A stretch of 33,107 nt of DNA from Anaerobaca lacustris (GCF_030012215.1 NZ_JASCXX010000038.1:1-33107); one strand, 5' to 3'. Counted from the stretch's first letter, positions 7,539-14,941 are shown. Numbers and translations: made by a program. Notes: generated from the letters alone by a model not told the origin.

Positions 7539-7569
7539 GCCGGGAAGGCGGAAAGCCTGCCTTCCCGGC
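7539..7569 (+). other. Strong intra-operon stem-loop
   Basis: Perfect 11-bp inverted repeat GCCGGGAAGGC / GCCTTCCCGGC with a 9-nt loop, in the 94-nt gap between the coiled-coil DUF5320 gene and the membrane zinc-ribbon gene. No T-run follows, so it is not a classical intrinsic terminator. It may stabilise or process the mRNA and so set different levels for upstream and downstream genes (inference). Confidence 0.6.
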
Positions 7570-7612
7570 CTGCCCGTCGAGCGATCGGGGACGTTGCTGA
7601 TGGAGGCCCCAA

Positions 7613-7816
7613 ATGGACAAGCCGCTTCTTACGAGTTGTCAAGCGTGTGGAACCGAGATCAGCCGGTACAGTCCTTTTTGCCGCCACTGCGGTCATCCGC
7701 AGGGCTCCAATCTGATTATTGGCCTGCTGATCTTGTTTCTGGTCGCTCTGCTGAGTTCTTACGTCGCTTTCATGATCTACTGTGCCTGTCACGCGGAGAG
7801 ATTTGCAGCGCCGTAA
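7613..7816 (+). CDS. Small membrane-anchored zinc-ribbon protein
   Basis: 67 aa. The N terminus carries CQACG and CRHCG pairs spaced as a double-CxxC zinc ribbon (residues about 9-26), followed by one hydrophobic segment (LIIGLLILFLVALLSSYVAF, about 34-53) and a short tail with CAC. This predicts a cytosolic zinc ribbon tethered to the membrane. GGAGG precedes ATG 7613. No specific family is recognised; such proteins are often annotated only as zinc-ribbon domain proteins. Confidence 0.72.
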   Translation: MDKPLLTSCQACGTEISRYSPFCRHCGHPQGSNLIIGLLILFLVALLSSYVAFMIYCACHAERFAAP

Positions 7817-7899
7817 GAGCTGGGCTCCTCGCCCACCGATCGTTCGTCGGCCGCGAAACGAACCAAAAGACGATCCATAGTGATCGAGGGGGTTTGACG

Positions 7900-8103
7900 A
7901 TGCCGTTGTATGAGTACAAGTGCAAGAAATGTGGTCGGACGACCGAGTTCCTCGAGAGAGGCTCCGGTCGCGACCGTCACGTATGCCCCGAGTGTGGAGG
8001 CACGGACCTGCAAAAGCTCTTCTCGACGTTCGCGGCGGGACGAAGCGATTCGAAAGCCGGCGGCGTCAGTTCCTGTCCCACGGGGACGTGTCCGCTGAGT
8101 TAA
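7900..8103 (+). CDS. FmdB-type zinc ribbon protein
   Basis: 67 aa starting MPLYEYKCKKCG, the signature of FmdB/CxxC_CxxC regulatory-type zinc ribbons. A second pair, CPECGG, lies about 25 residues later, and a Cys-containing tail (SSCPTGTCPLS) follows. GAGGGGG precedes ATG 7900. FmdB proteins were named from formamidase/formylmethanofuran operons as putative regulators; their biochemical role is unclear. Similar proteins occur at 11012 and 17066. Confidence 0.85.
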   Translation: MPLYEYKCKKCGRTTEFLERGSGRDRHVCPECGGTDLQKLFSTFAAGRSDSKAGGVSSCPTGTCPLS

Positions 8104-8115
8104 GAGGGAAAGACT

Positions 8116-9021
8116 ATGAAAGTCGCAGTGACCTGTACAGGCCCAACGCTGGACGACCAGGTGGAAGTGCGTTTTGGACGATGTCCGTATTTCCTCATCG
8201 TCGATACGGAGTCGATGGATTTCGAAGTCGTGGAGAATCCCAACACCGCTCTCGGGGGTGGAGCCGGGATTCAGTCGGCGCAGATGATGGCCGAAAAAGG
8301 CGTCAGTCACGTCCTGACGGGCAATTGCGGTCCCAATGCGTTCAGCGTTTTCGGGCAAGCAGGTATTGACGTGATCGTGGGCGTCAGCGGCCGGGCGCGC
8401 GACGCCGTGGAGCGGTTCAAGGCCGGCGAATTCTCGTCGGCCAGCGCCGCAAACGTGCAAAGCCACTTCGGCATGGCAGCGGGTGCTCCACCGGAGCCGA
8501 TCACGAACACCGGTTTCGCCGATCCTCCGATGGGCATGACCGGCATGGGTATGGGCCGAGGCGGTGGTCGTGGTATGGGCGGTGGCCGGGGCATGGGCGG
8601 CGGTCGTGGTATGGGTGGCGGTGGTGGCATGGGTGGCGGTCGCGGCATGGGCGGTAGTCGTGGCATGGGTGGCGGTGGTGGCATGGGACGAGGCAAAGGC
8701 ATGGGGTTTGGAATTGGCTGGAACCCCTGGATCGGGCCAGGGGAATCGACCACGCTCCCGTCCGGTACAGGAGGGGGCTCTCAGGCCAATCCGTCGGTAC
8801 GTGGCGGTGGGTCACACAGCGTTCGAAAGGCGGTGGCGCTGGTCCGGTCCGAACGATGTGGAGGCTGCGGCATTTGTGTCGATGTCTGTCCGGTCGGTGC
8901 AATCCGGATCGAAGGCGATCGCGCCGTGGTCGACCCACTTCGATGCACGGCGTGCGCCGCCTGCGTCGCGGAATGTCCCAACGAGGCCGTGATCATCGTA
9001 CAGCAGAGAATTGAATCCTGA
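8116..9021 (+). CDS. NifX/ORP-like domain fused via Gly-Met repeats to a 2[4Fe-4S] ferredoxin
   Basis: 301 aa with three parts. Residues 1-115 are a dinitrogenase-cofactor domain (MKVAVT, VEVRFGRCPYF, VLTGNCGPNAFSVF). Residues about 139-200 are a low-complexity linker built of GMGGGRGMGG-type repeats. Residues 246-301 form a bacterial ferredoxin with two complete CX2CX2CX3C motifs (C248/C251/C254/C258 and C277/C280/C283/C287). The architecture suggests a cofactor-carrying domain with its own electron-transfer or cluster-donor module. ATG 8116 follows GAGGGAAAG. The repeat region could vary in length by slippage. Confidence 0.87.
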   Translation: MKVAVTCTGPTLDDQVEVRFGRCPYFLIVDTESMDFEVVENPNTALGGGAGIQSAQMMAEKGVSHVLTGNCGPNAFSVFGQAGIDVIVGVSGRARDAVERFKAGEFSSASAANVQSHFGMAAGAPPEPITNTGFADPPMGMTGMGMGRGGGRGMGGGRGMGGGRGMGGGGGMGGGRGMGGSRGMGGGGGMGRGKGMGFGIGWNPWIGPGESTTLPSGTGGGSQANPSVRGGGSHSVRKAVALVRSERCGGCGICVDVCPVGAIRIEGDRAVVDPLRCTACAACVAECPNEAVIIVQQRIES

Positions 9022-9036
9022 AGGGAGTTCTTGCAT

Positions 9037-9549
9037 ATGGCTGCCGGCGATTGCGGAGAGACACCGCGAATATCTTCATCGCGTCCGATCGCTCCACCGC
9101 CCTTGAGTCTGCGGCTCTACCCCGATTCTGTCTTACGAAGCGTCTGTCATCCGGTCGAACATTTCGACGAGTGGCTTACGGATGTTGTGGAGGAGATGTT
9201 GGCGTTGATGCGACTCCACGGTGGCATCGGTCTGGCCGCTCCACAGGTGGGGATCGCGCGGAGACTGTTCGTCGCGCAAGTCAACAGGCGATCCCTCTGC
9301 CTGATCAATCCCGTTCTGGTCGGCCGTGATGGATCCGATCGGATGACGGAAGGCTGTTTAAGCCTGCCGCATGTGGAAGTGAATGTAGAAAGGAACTTGC
9401 AGATTGAGGTACAGGGCTTCAATACAAGGGGCCAAGGGCAGCGGCAGAAATTCAGCGGGCTCTGGGCGCGCGTGGTACAGCACGAGATGGACCATCTGGA
9501 CGGCATCCTGATCTACGACTACGAAAAGCAACCGGGCAATACACCCTGA
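9037..9549 (+). CDS. def: Peptide deformylase
   Basis: 170 aa with all three catalytic motifs: GIGLAAPQVG (motif I), EGCLSLP (motif II, metal-ligand Cys) and QHEMDHLDG (motif III, HExxH with catalytic Glu). It removes N-formyl groups from nascent proteins. An N-terminal extension of about 25 residues precedes the PLSLRLYPDSVLR region. AGGGAG precedes ATG 9037. Its place inside a metallocluster-type operon is unusual for def, which normally sits with fmt; it may be a secondary, condition-specific copy. Confidence 0.92.
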   Translation: MAAGDCGETPRISSSRPIAPPPLSLRLYPDSVLRSVCHPVEHFDEWLTDVVEEMLALMRLHGGIGLAAPQVGIARRLFVAQVNRRSLCLINPVLVGRDGSDRMTEGCLSLPHVEVNVERNLQIEVQGFNTRGQGQRQKFSGLWARVVQHEMDHLDGILIYDYEKQPGNTP

Positions 9550-9567
9550 CGAGATGGAGAGTTGGCA

Positions 9568-9798
9568 ATGCCGACAACGCAATACAAGGCGACGGAGATT
9601 GAAGTGGGATTTCATCCCGACGGCTATCGGATCGACAAGACAGCTTCGCCGATGAATCGTTACACCAGGTGGGAGATCGATTCAGGGGATCGGTGGACCC
9701 ATCCGACGCCGGTCTGTTTCGACTCCCTGCCGGTCAGCGGGTGGCTCAAGAGCGATGGATTCGACTGGGACCGGGCGGACGGAGGCCAAGGCGCATGA
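9568..9798 (+). CDS. Small hypothetical protein
   Basis: 76 aa, family not recognised. It is rich in Asp, Trp and aromatic residues (RYTRWEIDSGDRWTHPTP and WLKSDGFDWDRADGG), with a single cysteine and no membrane segment. GGAGAG precedes ATG 9568, and the stop overlaps the next start by ATGA, so it is almost certainly translated and coupled to the MinD-type ATPase. It may be an accessory or partner subunit of that ATPase (inference). Confidence 0.62.
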   Translation: MPTTQYKATEIEVGFHPDGYRIDKTASPMNRYTRWEIDSGDRWTHPTPVCFDSLPVSGWLKSDGFDWDRADGGQGA

Positions 9799-10646
9799 AG
9801 ATTGTGATCGCCAGCGGCAAAGGAGGAACGGGCAAGACGACGATCGCGACGAATCTGGCGGTCGCGCTGGCCCGAGCGGGCCGGAAGGTGCAATATCTCG
9901 ATTGTGACGTCGAAGAACCGAACGGCCATATCTTTCTGAAGCCACATATTGAGACGACCCAAGACGTCACGGTGGGGGTTCCCGAAGTCGATGCAGCCAA
10001 ATGCACTGGATGTGGTCGTTGCGGTGAGCTCTGCCAGTACAGTGCCATCGTCTGCATCAAGGGGAAGGTGATGACCTTCGAACAGCTCTGCCACTCCTGT
10101 GGCGGCTGCATGGCGATCTGCCCAGAGTCCGCCATTGCAGAAAAGCAGCGGAAGATCGGCGTGGCCGAATACGGCGCTGCGGACGGTTTGGCCTTCGGCC
10201 ATGGCACATTGGACATCGGCGTCATCCAGACGCCTGCCCTGATTCGTCGTGTGAAACAACATGCGCAGAACGGTGCGATCACCATCCTGGATGCTCCGCC
10301 CGGGACGTCCTGCCCGGTCATCCAGGCAGTCAAGGGCGCGGATTTCGTCCTGCTGGTCACAGAGCCGACGCCCTTCGGATTGAACGATCTGGAACTGGCC
10401 GTGGGGATGATCCGAGAGTTAGAACTCCCCTTTGCCGTGGCCATCAATCGTTCGGACATGGGAGACGACGGCGTCGCGCAGTATTGTCGCCGGGAGGGTA
10501 TCGAGATCGCGATTGAGATTCCGAACGATCGCAGGATCGCCGAGGCCTACTCGCGCGGCGAGGTGGTGGTCGATGTTCTGCCGGAGTACCTGACGGAATT
10601 CAGTGGGCTTTTTGGACGAATGGAACAGTGGATGTCTGCCCGATGA
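9795..10646 (+). CDS. MinD/ParA-family ATPase with inserted 2[4Fe-4S] domain (ORP-associated), copy 1
   Basis: 283 aa. Deviant Walker A GKGGTGKT at residues 8-15, Asp-rich switch DCDVEEPN, a ferredoxin insertion with C70/C73/C76/C80 and C99/C102/C105/C109, then the second half of the ATPase (ILDAPPGTSCPV, LLVTEPTPFGLNDL). This matches the cobyrinate-diamide-synthase-like/MinD ATPases with ferredoxin inserts that accompany ORP in Desulfovibrio. It probably couples ATP hydrolysis to cluster or cofactor transfer. It starts at ATG 9795, overlapping the upstream stop (ATGA), and ends overlapping the J-domain gene in the same way. Confidence 0.9.
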   Translation: MKIVIASGKGGTGKTTIATNLAVALARAGRKVQYLDCDVEEPNGHIFLKPHIETTQDVTVGVPEVDAAKCTGCGRCGELCQYSAIVCIKGKVMTFEQLCHSCGGCMAICPESAIAEKQRKIGVAEYGAADGLAFGHGTLDIGVIQTPALIRRVKQHAQNGAITILDAPPGTSCPVIQAVKGADFVLLVTEPTPFGLNDLELAVGMIRELELPFAVAINRSDMGDDGVAQYCRREGIEIAIEIPNDRRIAEAYSRGEVVVDVLPEYLTEFSGLFGRMEQWMSAR

Positions 10647-10990
10647 AGCATGACCCCGATTTCATGCGGGAGATCGACCTGGATCTGGCTGCCCGAAGGG
10701 CTGCCCGCAAGATCCTTGCCATCGACGAGGATGCGGATGCAGAGAGCATCAAGCGGGCCTATCGAAACGCGGCGGTGCGATACCATCCCGACCATAACGG
10801 CAATACCACGGAGGCCAACCGAAGGTTCGCTTTGATCAAGTGTGCGTACGAGCTGCTGGCGTTCGACAGGCCGTGTGAGGCCTTGCTCGCGGAGGTGAAC
10901 TCCTGGCAGGACGTCCCGAAGGACGACGACTACAACCTGGACAATTCCTGGGGACACTTCTGTTGGTGGAAAGAGAAGTTCTTCGAATAG
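10643..10990 (+). CDS. J-domain (DnaJ-like) protein
   Basis: 115 aa. The J domain covers about residues 18-75 with the essential HPD tripeptide in YHPDHNG and the helix IV signature ANRRFALIKCAYELL. The remaining 40 residues are acidic and end in WGHFCWWKEKFFE. No zinc-finger or C-terminal substrate domain is present, so it is a minimal J protein that would recruit Hsp70 to a specific client. HscB is a familiar parallel in Fe-S assembly, though HscB homology is not claimed. It is ATGA-coupled to the ATPase upstream. Confidence 0.85.
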   Translation: MKHDPDFMREIDLDLAARRAARKILAIDEDADAESIKRAYRNAAVRYHPDHNGNTTEANRRFALIKCAYELLAFDRPCEALLAEVNSWQDVPKDDDYNLDNSWGHFCWWKEKFFE

Positions 10991-11011
10991 GACTCGGGGG
11001 TGGCATCATCC

Positions 11012-11263
11012 ATGCCGGTATACCTCTACAAGGCAAAAGACAAAGAGTGCGATTGCGACTGCTGTAAGCAGGGCATCGAGGTCATCCAACGGTTGGACGA
11101 AGCCGCTTTTGAGAAGTGTCCGAAATGTGGAAGGCCGGTAACGAAAGCGGTCGTGCCTTTTTCGCCGGGCCTGTCTCGAACCAGTTTGGATGATCGGGCC
11201 AAAGAAAAGGGAATGCACAAGTTCAAACGATTGTGTCAGGGCGAATACGAGAAAATGTTCTGA
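11012..11263 (+). CDS. FmdB-like zinc ribbon protein
   Basis: 83 aa beginning MPVYLYKAKDKECDCDCCKQG, a variant of the FmdB N-terminal ribbon with clustered cysteines, followed by CPKCGRPV. The first metal site has extra cysteines (CDCDCC), unlike its FmdB relatives at 7900 and 17066. ATG 11012 is preferred over GTG 11000 because GGGGGTGG lies 9 nt upstream and homology begins there. It lies between the J protein and the second Fd-ATPase. Confidence 0.75.
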   Translation: MPVYLYKAKDKECDCDCCKQGIEVIQRLDEAAFEKCPKCGRPVTKAVVPFSPGLSRTSLDDRAKEKGMHKFKRLCQGEYEKMF

Positions 11264-11275
11264 CGAAATGTGCCC

Positions 11276-11293
11276 CTTCGGCCACTGCCGAAG
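11276..11293 (+). other. Short stem-loop ahead of the second Fd-ATPase
   Basis: Perfect 7-bp stem CTTCGGC-cact-GCCGAAG in the 57-nt intergenic gap. No T-run follows. It is likely an mRNA structural or stability element rather than a terminator; the function is inferred. Confidence 0.45.
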
Positions 11294-11320
11294 CGTCGAA
11301 ACTGGTGAGGAAGAAGATTG

Positions 11321-12211
11321 ATGAAGGAACTCGTGGTCATCAGCGGTAAAGGGGGAACGGGCAAGACGAGCATCACGGCGGCGTTTGCGTCCCTGGCGCA
11401 GAACGCCGTTCTGGCGGATTGCGATGTGGATGCCGCGGACCTGCACCTGGTATTGGAACCGAACGTCAGAGAGATATCGGATTTTTCCGGCGGCAAGCAG
11501 GCGGCGATCGACACTCAGAAGTGCATCGGGTGCGGGCGCTGTGAGGATCTGTGCCGGTTCGATGCCATCCGGCCTAATGGACCAGGTAACACCATCGCCG
11601 TCAAGACCTATACCGTTGACCCTGTTTCCTGCGAAGGGTGCAAGGTCTGCGTCGAGTTCTGTCCTGTCGACGCGATCGCGTTTAATGATGCGATCAACGG
11701 TCAGTGGTTCATCTCGGACACGCGCTTCGGATCGATGGTCCATGCGAAACTGGGGATCGCCGAGGAGAACAGCGGTAAACTGGTGACGCTGATCCGCCAA
11801 AAGGCCAAGGAAGTTGCGGTCGAGCATGGGGCCAACCTGATTATCGCCGACGGGTCGCCGGGAATCGGCTGTCCCGTGATCGCATCCATCACCGGCGCGG
11901 ATTTGGTGTTGATCGTCACGGAGCCGACCTTGTCGGGCCGGCACGATCTCGGTCGTGTGGCCGATCTGACCGCCAGTTTCGGGATCCGGACCCTGCTGTG
12001 TATCAACAAGGCCGACATCAATCCTCAGATGACGGCCCGGATCACGGAAGAGGCTCACAAGCGGGGCATCAAGATGGTTGGGGAGATCCCCTACGATGAC
12101 GCCTTCACCAAGGCCCAGATTATGAAGGCAACCGTTCCGGAATACACCGGCGGAGAAGTTACGGAGCGAATCAAGGCCCTCTGGCGGCAGGTCACCTATG
12201 CTCTCGGATAA
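11321..12211 (+). CDS. MinD/ParA-family ATPase with inserted 2[4Fe-4S] domain (ORP-associated), copy 2
   Basis: 296 aa, paralogue of the ATPase at 9795. Walker A GKGGTGKT (9-16), DCDVDAADLH switch region, ferredoxin insert with C68/C71/C74/C78 and C104/C107/C110/C114, and IIADGSPGIGCPV followed by LIVTEPTLSGRHDL. Paired Fd-MinD ATPases are the hallmark of ORP clusters, where they probably form a hetero-complex. ATG 11321 follows GAGGAAGAA. The 3' end overlaps the following methyltransferase by 14 nt. Confidence 0.9.
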   Translation: MKELVVISGKGGTGKTSITAAFASLAQNAVLADCDVDAADLHLVLEPNVREISDFSGGKQAAIDTQKCIGCGRCEDLCRFDAIRPNGPGNTIAVKTYTVDPVSCEGCKVCVEFCPVDAIAFNDAINGQWFISDTRFGSMVHAKLGIAEENSGKLVTLIRQKAKEVAVEHGANLIIADGSPGIGCPVIASITGADLVLIVTEPTLSGRHDLGRVADLTASFGIRTLLCINKADINPQMTARITEEAHKRGIKMVGEIPYDDAFTKAQIMKATVPEYTGGEVTERIKALWRQVTYALG

Positions 12212-12914
12212 GGACGGGACGCTTGTGAACGAAGGCGCGACAAGTCATTTTGACTTCGGCAGAATTGCGTCTCGCTACGACGCGTGGTACTGGACGCCGC
12301 GCGGCGCGATGTACGATCGGTTGGAGAAGAGAGCGATAGACAGTCTGCTGCCCTCCAGTTCTGACGGCGGCAAGCTCCTGGAGATCGGCTGTGGCACCGG
12401 ACACTTCAGCGAACATTTCGCCAACAAGGGATTTGACGTGACCGGAGTAGATATTGCAGAACCGATGGTCGCCATGGCGCGGCAGAAGAACATCACAGAC
12501 AGCAGATTTGAAGTGGCCAATGCGGAACACCTGCCGTTTGAGGACGAGACCTTCGATGTGGCGGCCTCCATCACTGTGCTGGAGTTCGTGTCCAATCCCG
12601 TTCGTGTGGTCTCGGAAATGATCCGATGCACAAGGAAGCCCGGCGGCATGCTGATCCTGGGAGTCCTGAACCGCTGGTCTGCCTACAACCAGCGGAGGAA
12701 GCAGCGGACCACCAGCTTACATGCTTCAGCGAACCTGTTTTCTCCCGACGAGCTGCGGGATCTGCTCGAGCCGTTTGGCGCTGTGACGGTCCGAGTCGCC
12801 GGCTTCGTTCCCCAAAAATATGCGCTTATCGGGTTGTCGCCGCTATTGGAGTGGATCGGCCGCCTGGTGCGCAACCAGCACGGCGCCTTTCTTGCCGCCA
12901 GGGTGGTATTATGA
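12198..12914 (+). CDS. Class I SAM-dependent methyltransferase
   Basis: 238 aa, Methyltransf_11 type: motif I LLEIGCGTGHFSEHF (about 55-69), GVDIAEPM, the AEHLPFEDETFDV region and RKPGGMLILGVLNRWSAY. The substrate is unknown. The start lies inside the preceding ATPase gene and the stop overlaps the next ATG by 4 nt, so it is firmly embedded in the operon. A role in modifying a cofactor or protein of this system is possible but inferred only from position. Confidence 0.87.
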   Translation: MLSDKDGTLVNEGATSHFDFGRIASRYDAWYWTPRGAMYDRLEKRAIDSLLPSSSDGGKLLEIGCGTGHFSEHFANKGFDVTGVDIAEPMVAMARQKNITDSRFEVANAEHLPFEDETFDVAASITVLEFVSNPVRVVSEMIRCTRKPGGMLILGVLNRWSAYNQRRKQRTTSLHASANLFSPDELRDLLEPFGAVTVRVAGFVPQKYALIGLSPLLEWIGRLVRNQHGAFLAARVVL

Positions 12915-13189
12915 AGATCCAAGCGGAAGTGAGCCTTTATCCCTTGCGGATCAGGGAGCTCTCCGATCCCATTGTCCGATTCTGCGAAATATTGCGGTCG
13001 CACGGGCTCGACGTTCAGACCCGATCCATGAGCACCCTTGCCGCAGGCGAATCCAACGATCTGTTTGGCGCATTACAGGATGGTTTCGAGCGTCTGGCTC
13101 AGGAGAACCAGCTCGTAATGGATGTCAAAATCTCCAACGCCTGTCCCGACACGGCAAAACAGAACGCGGAAATCGAAAGGATGGACTGA
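12911..13189 (+). CDS. YkoF/MTH1187-family thiamine-binding-like protein
   Basis: 92 aa with the MTH1187/YkoF fold signature: an N-terminal strand VSLYPLR, ILRSHGLDVQTRSMSTLAAGESNDLFGALQDGF, and a C-terminal strand MDVKISNACP. Family members are small dimeric or tetrameric ferredoxin-fold proteins, some of which bind thiamine derivatives. The ATGA overlap with the methyltransferase argues for coupled translation. The ligand in this context is unknown. Confidence 0.75.
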   Translation: MKIQAEVSLYPLRIRELSDPIVRFCEILRSHGLDVQTRSMSTLAAGESNDLFGALQDGFERLAQENQLVMDVKISNACPDTAKQNAEIERMD

Positions 13190-13191
13190 GT

Positions 13192-14076
13192 ATGGCCGGC
13201 AGCACGGTTTCAAGTCAGCAGAATGCGGAGTACCAGAAGCAGATGCAGATCGAGCAGGCTCAAATCCGGCAGCGGATGGCCCGGATCGGCCGCAAGATTC
13301 TCGTTCTTTCCGGCAAAGGCGGGGTGGGCAAGAGCACGGTCGCCGTCAATCTCGCCATCTCGCTGTCCCTGGCGGGCAAACGAACCGGACTGCTCGACAT
13401 CGATATCCATGGACCGAGCGTCCCCAAGATTCTGAATCTGGAAGGCAAGATGGTGGGCGGCATGCCCGATGCGATTCTGCCGGTGGAACTGAACGCAAAC
13501 CTCAAGGTCATGTCGATCGGGTTCCTCCTGTCATCGGCTACCGATGCGGTGATTTGGCGCGGCCCCCGAAAGTACCACATGATCAAACAGTTCCTCAAGG
13601 ATGTGGAATGGGGCGAACTCGATTACCTAATTATCGATTCACCGCCGGGCACAGGTGACGAACCGTTGGCGATTATCCAACTTCTGGAGACCGCCGACGG
13701 CGCCGTCGTGGTGACCACGCCGCAAGAGGTGGCCCTGTCGGATGTCCGCCGCGGGATCACTTTCTGCCGCAGCCTGGATCTACCCGTGCTGGGCGTTCTG
13801 GAGAACATGAGCGGATTCGTCTGCCCAACGTGCGGCCAGCGAACCGACATCTTCAAATCGGGCGGTGGCGAGAGTATGGCTGCATCGATGGACGTACCGT
13901 TTCTGGGGCGGATTCCCATCGATCCGCAGATCGTCGAGGCCTGCGATTCAGGACAGCCCTACGTGGACAAATATCGACAGAGCCAGGCTGCACAGGCGTT
14001 CAGCGAGGCGGTGATACGCCTGGTGGGAACCCATAGCGAGTCGGTGATGACAACAGGTCAGAAAGGAGATCAATAG
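13192..14076 (+). CDS. Mrp/ApbC/NBP35-family Fe-S carrier ATPase
   Basis: 294 aa P-loop ATPase. Deviant Walker A GKGGVGKS at 41-48, DIDIHGPSVPK switch, DYLIIDSPPGTGDEPL (Walker B) and the FVCPTCG motif with the bridging-cluster cysteines C211 and C214. Family members bind a [4Fe-4S] cluster between subunits and deliver it to apo-targets. The N terminus has about 30 Gln/Glu-rich residues instead of a DUF59 domain. It starts at ATG 13192, 2 nt after the previous stop, and is followed after 1 nt by the ORP-like gene, as in the Mrp-ORP pairing of sulfate reducers. Confidence 0.92.
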   Translation: MAGSTVSSQQNAEYQKQMQIEQAQIRQRMARIGRKILVLSGKGGVGKSTVAVNLAISLSLAGKRTGLLDIDIHGPSVPKILNLEGKMVGGMPDAILPVELNANLKVMSIGFLLSSATDAVIWRGPRKYHMIKQFLKDVEWGELDYLIIDSPPGTGDEPLAIIQLLETADGAVVVTTPQEVALSDVRRGITFCRSLDLPVLGVLENMSGFVCPTCGQRTDIFKSGGGESMAASMDVPFLGRIPIDPQIVEACDSGQPYVDKYRQSQAAQAFSEAVIRLVGTHSESVMTTGQKGDQ

Positions 14077-14077
14077 C

Positions 14078-14416
14078 ATGCGCATAGCGATTCCCATGGC
14101 ACAGGGCCAATTAAGCCTCCACTTCGGGCATTGTGATGAATTCGCAATCGTGGACGTGAATACCGAAGAGCAACGTGTTTCAGGAACACACACGATGGTG
14201 CCGCCGTCACACGCGCCCGGTGTGTTGCCTCAGTGGCTTCGGCAGCAGGATGTCAACGTGGTCATCGCCGTCGGGATGGGCAGCCGGGCCCAGATGCTCT
14301 TTGCCCAGAATGGGATCGACGTGATCATTGGCGCCTCCGCCGGCGGTCCGCAGGCGATCGCCACTGCATACCTGGATGGCTCGCTCCAGACCGGGGCCAA
14401 CATCTGCGATCACTAG
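14078..14416 (+). CDS. ORP/NifX-like dinitrogenase cofactor domain protein (last gene of operon)
   Basis: 112 aa single domain: MRIAIPMAQG, SLHFGHCDEF, VVIAVGMGSRAQMLFAQNGIDVIIGA. It resembles orange protein and MTH1175-type proteins; ORP itself carries a mixed Mo-Cu-S cluster. ATG 14078 lies 1 nt after the Mrp stop, with AAAGGAGAT upstream. The tight link to Mrp suggests Mrp loads or unloads its cluster (inference from conserved neighbourhood). This is the fourth copy of this domain in the operon. Confidence 0.85.
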   Translation: MRIAIPMAQGQLSLHFGHCDEFAIVDVNTEEQRVSGTHTMVPPSHAPGVLPQWLRQQDVNVVIAVGMGSRAQMLFAQNGIDVIIGASAGGPQAIATAYLDGSLQTGANICDH

Positions 14417-14449
14417 ACGCAACGTGTAGCTGTCTGTAATGGCTCTAAC

Positions 14450-14932
14450 ATGAAAAGGTCGATGATGGATCGATGTCCAGAGACAATCACCGAAGAATCC
14501 AGGACCCAATCCGGCACCCAACTCTGTGCTCGGCTGCATCCGCATTGCATCGTCTGTAGTCCGGACAATCCGTGCGGGCTGTGCCTGCACTTTGAAGCGA
14601 GGGAAGATGACACGGTGACCGCTGAATTCGAGTTGGATCAGAGCGTGGAGGGGTACATCGGGTGGCCTCATGGCGGCATCACGTCGGCGATTCTCGACGG
14701 GGCCATGACCAACTGGCTCTTTGCCCACGGGCTGACGGGAGTCACGGCCCAGTTGAACGTTCGGTTCAGACACCCGGTGAAGCTGAATGAGCCGACGAGG
14801 GTAACAGCGCGTCTGCAAAGGGCCTCGCATCCACTCTATATACTCGAAGCGCTTATCACTCAAGACAGCCAACTCAAAGTTCGTGCAGTAGGCTGGTTCT
14901 TGCACAAGGAACATCACACGGAAAGGCCATAG
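14450..14932 (+). CDS. Hotdog-fold thioesterase (PaaI-like)
   Basis: 160 aa with a PaaI/4HBT-type hotdog core: GYIGWPHGGITSAILDGAMT (the active-site HGG turn), LNVRFRHPVKLNEP. The N-terminal CIVCSPDNPCGLCL is typical of this thioesterase subgroup. It would hydrolyse acyl-CoA-type thioesters. The true start may be ATG 14462 or 14465, which have AAAAGG upstream; 14450 has no visible ribosome site. It follows the ORP operon after 33 nt and may be read through from it. Confidence 0.83.
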   Translation: MKRSMMDRCPETITEESRTQSGTQLCARLHPHCIVCSPDNPCGLCLHFEAREDDTVTAEFELDQSVEGYIGWPHGGITSAILDGAMTNWLFAHGLTGVTAQLNVRFRHPVKLNEPTRVTARLQRASHPLYILEALITQDSQLKVRAVGWFLHKEHHTERP

Positions 14933-14941
14933 GTTTACACG

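Noticed and set aside
8540-8720. Tandem GGC/ATG-rich repeats resembling a CRISPR or VNTR array
   Set aside because: The repeat is in-frame coding sequence for the Gly-Met linker, has no spacers and is not CRISPR-like.
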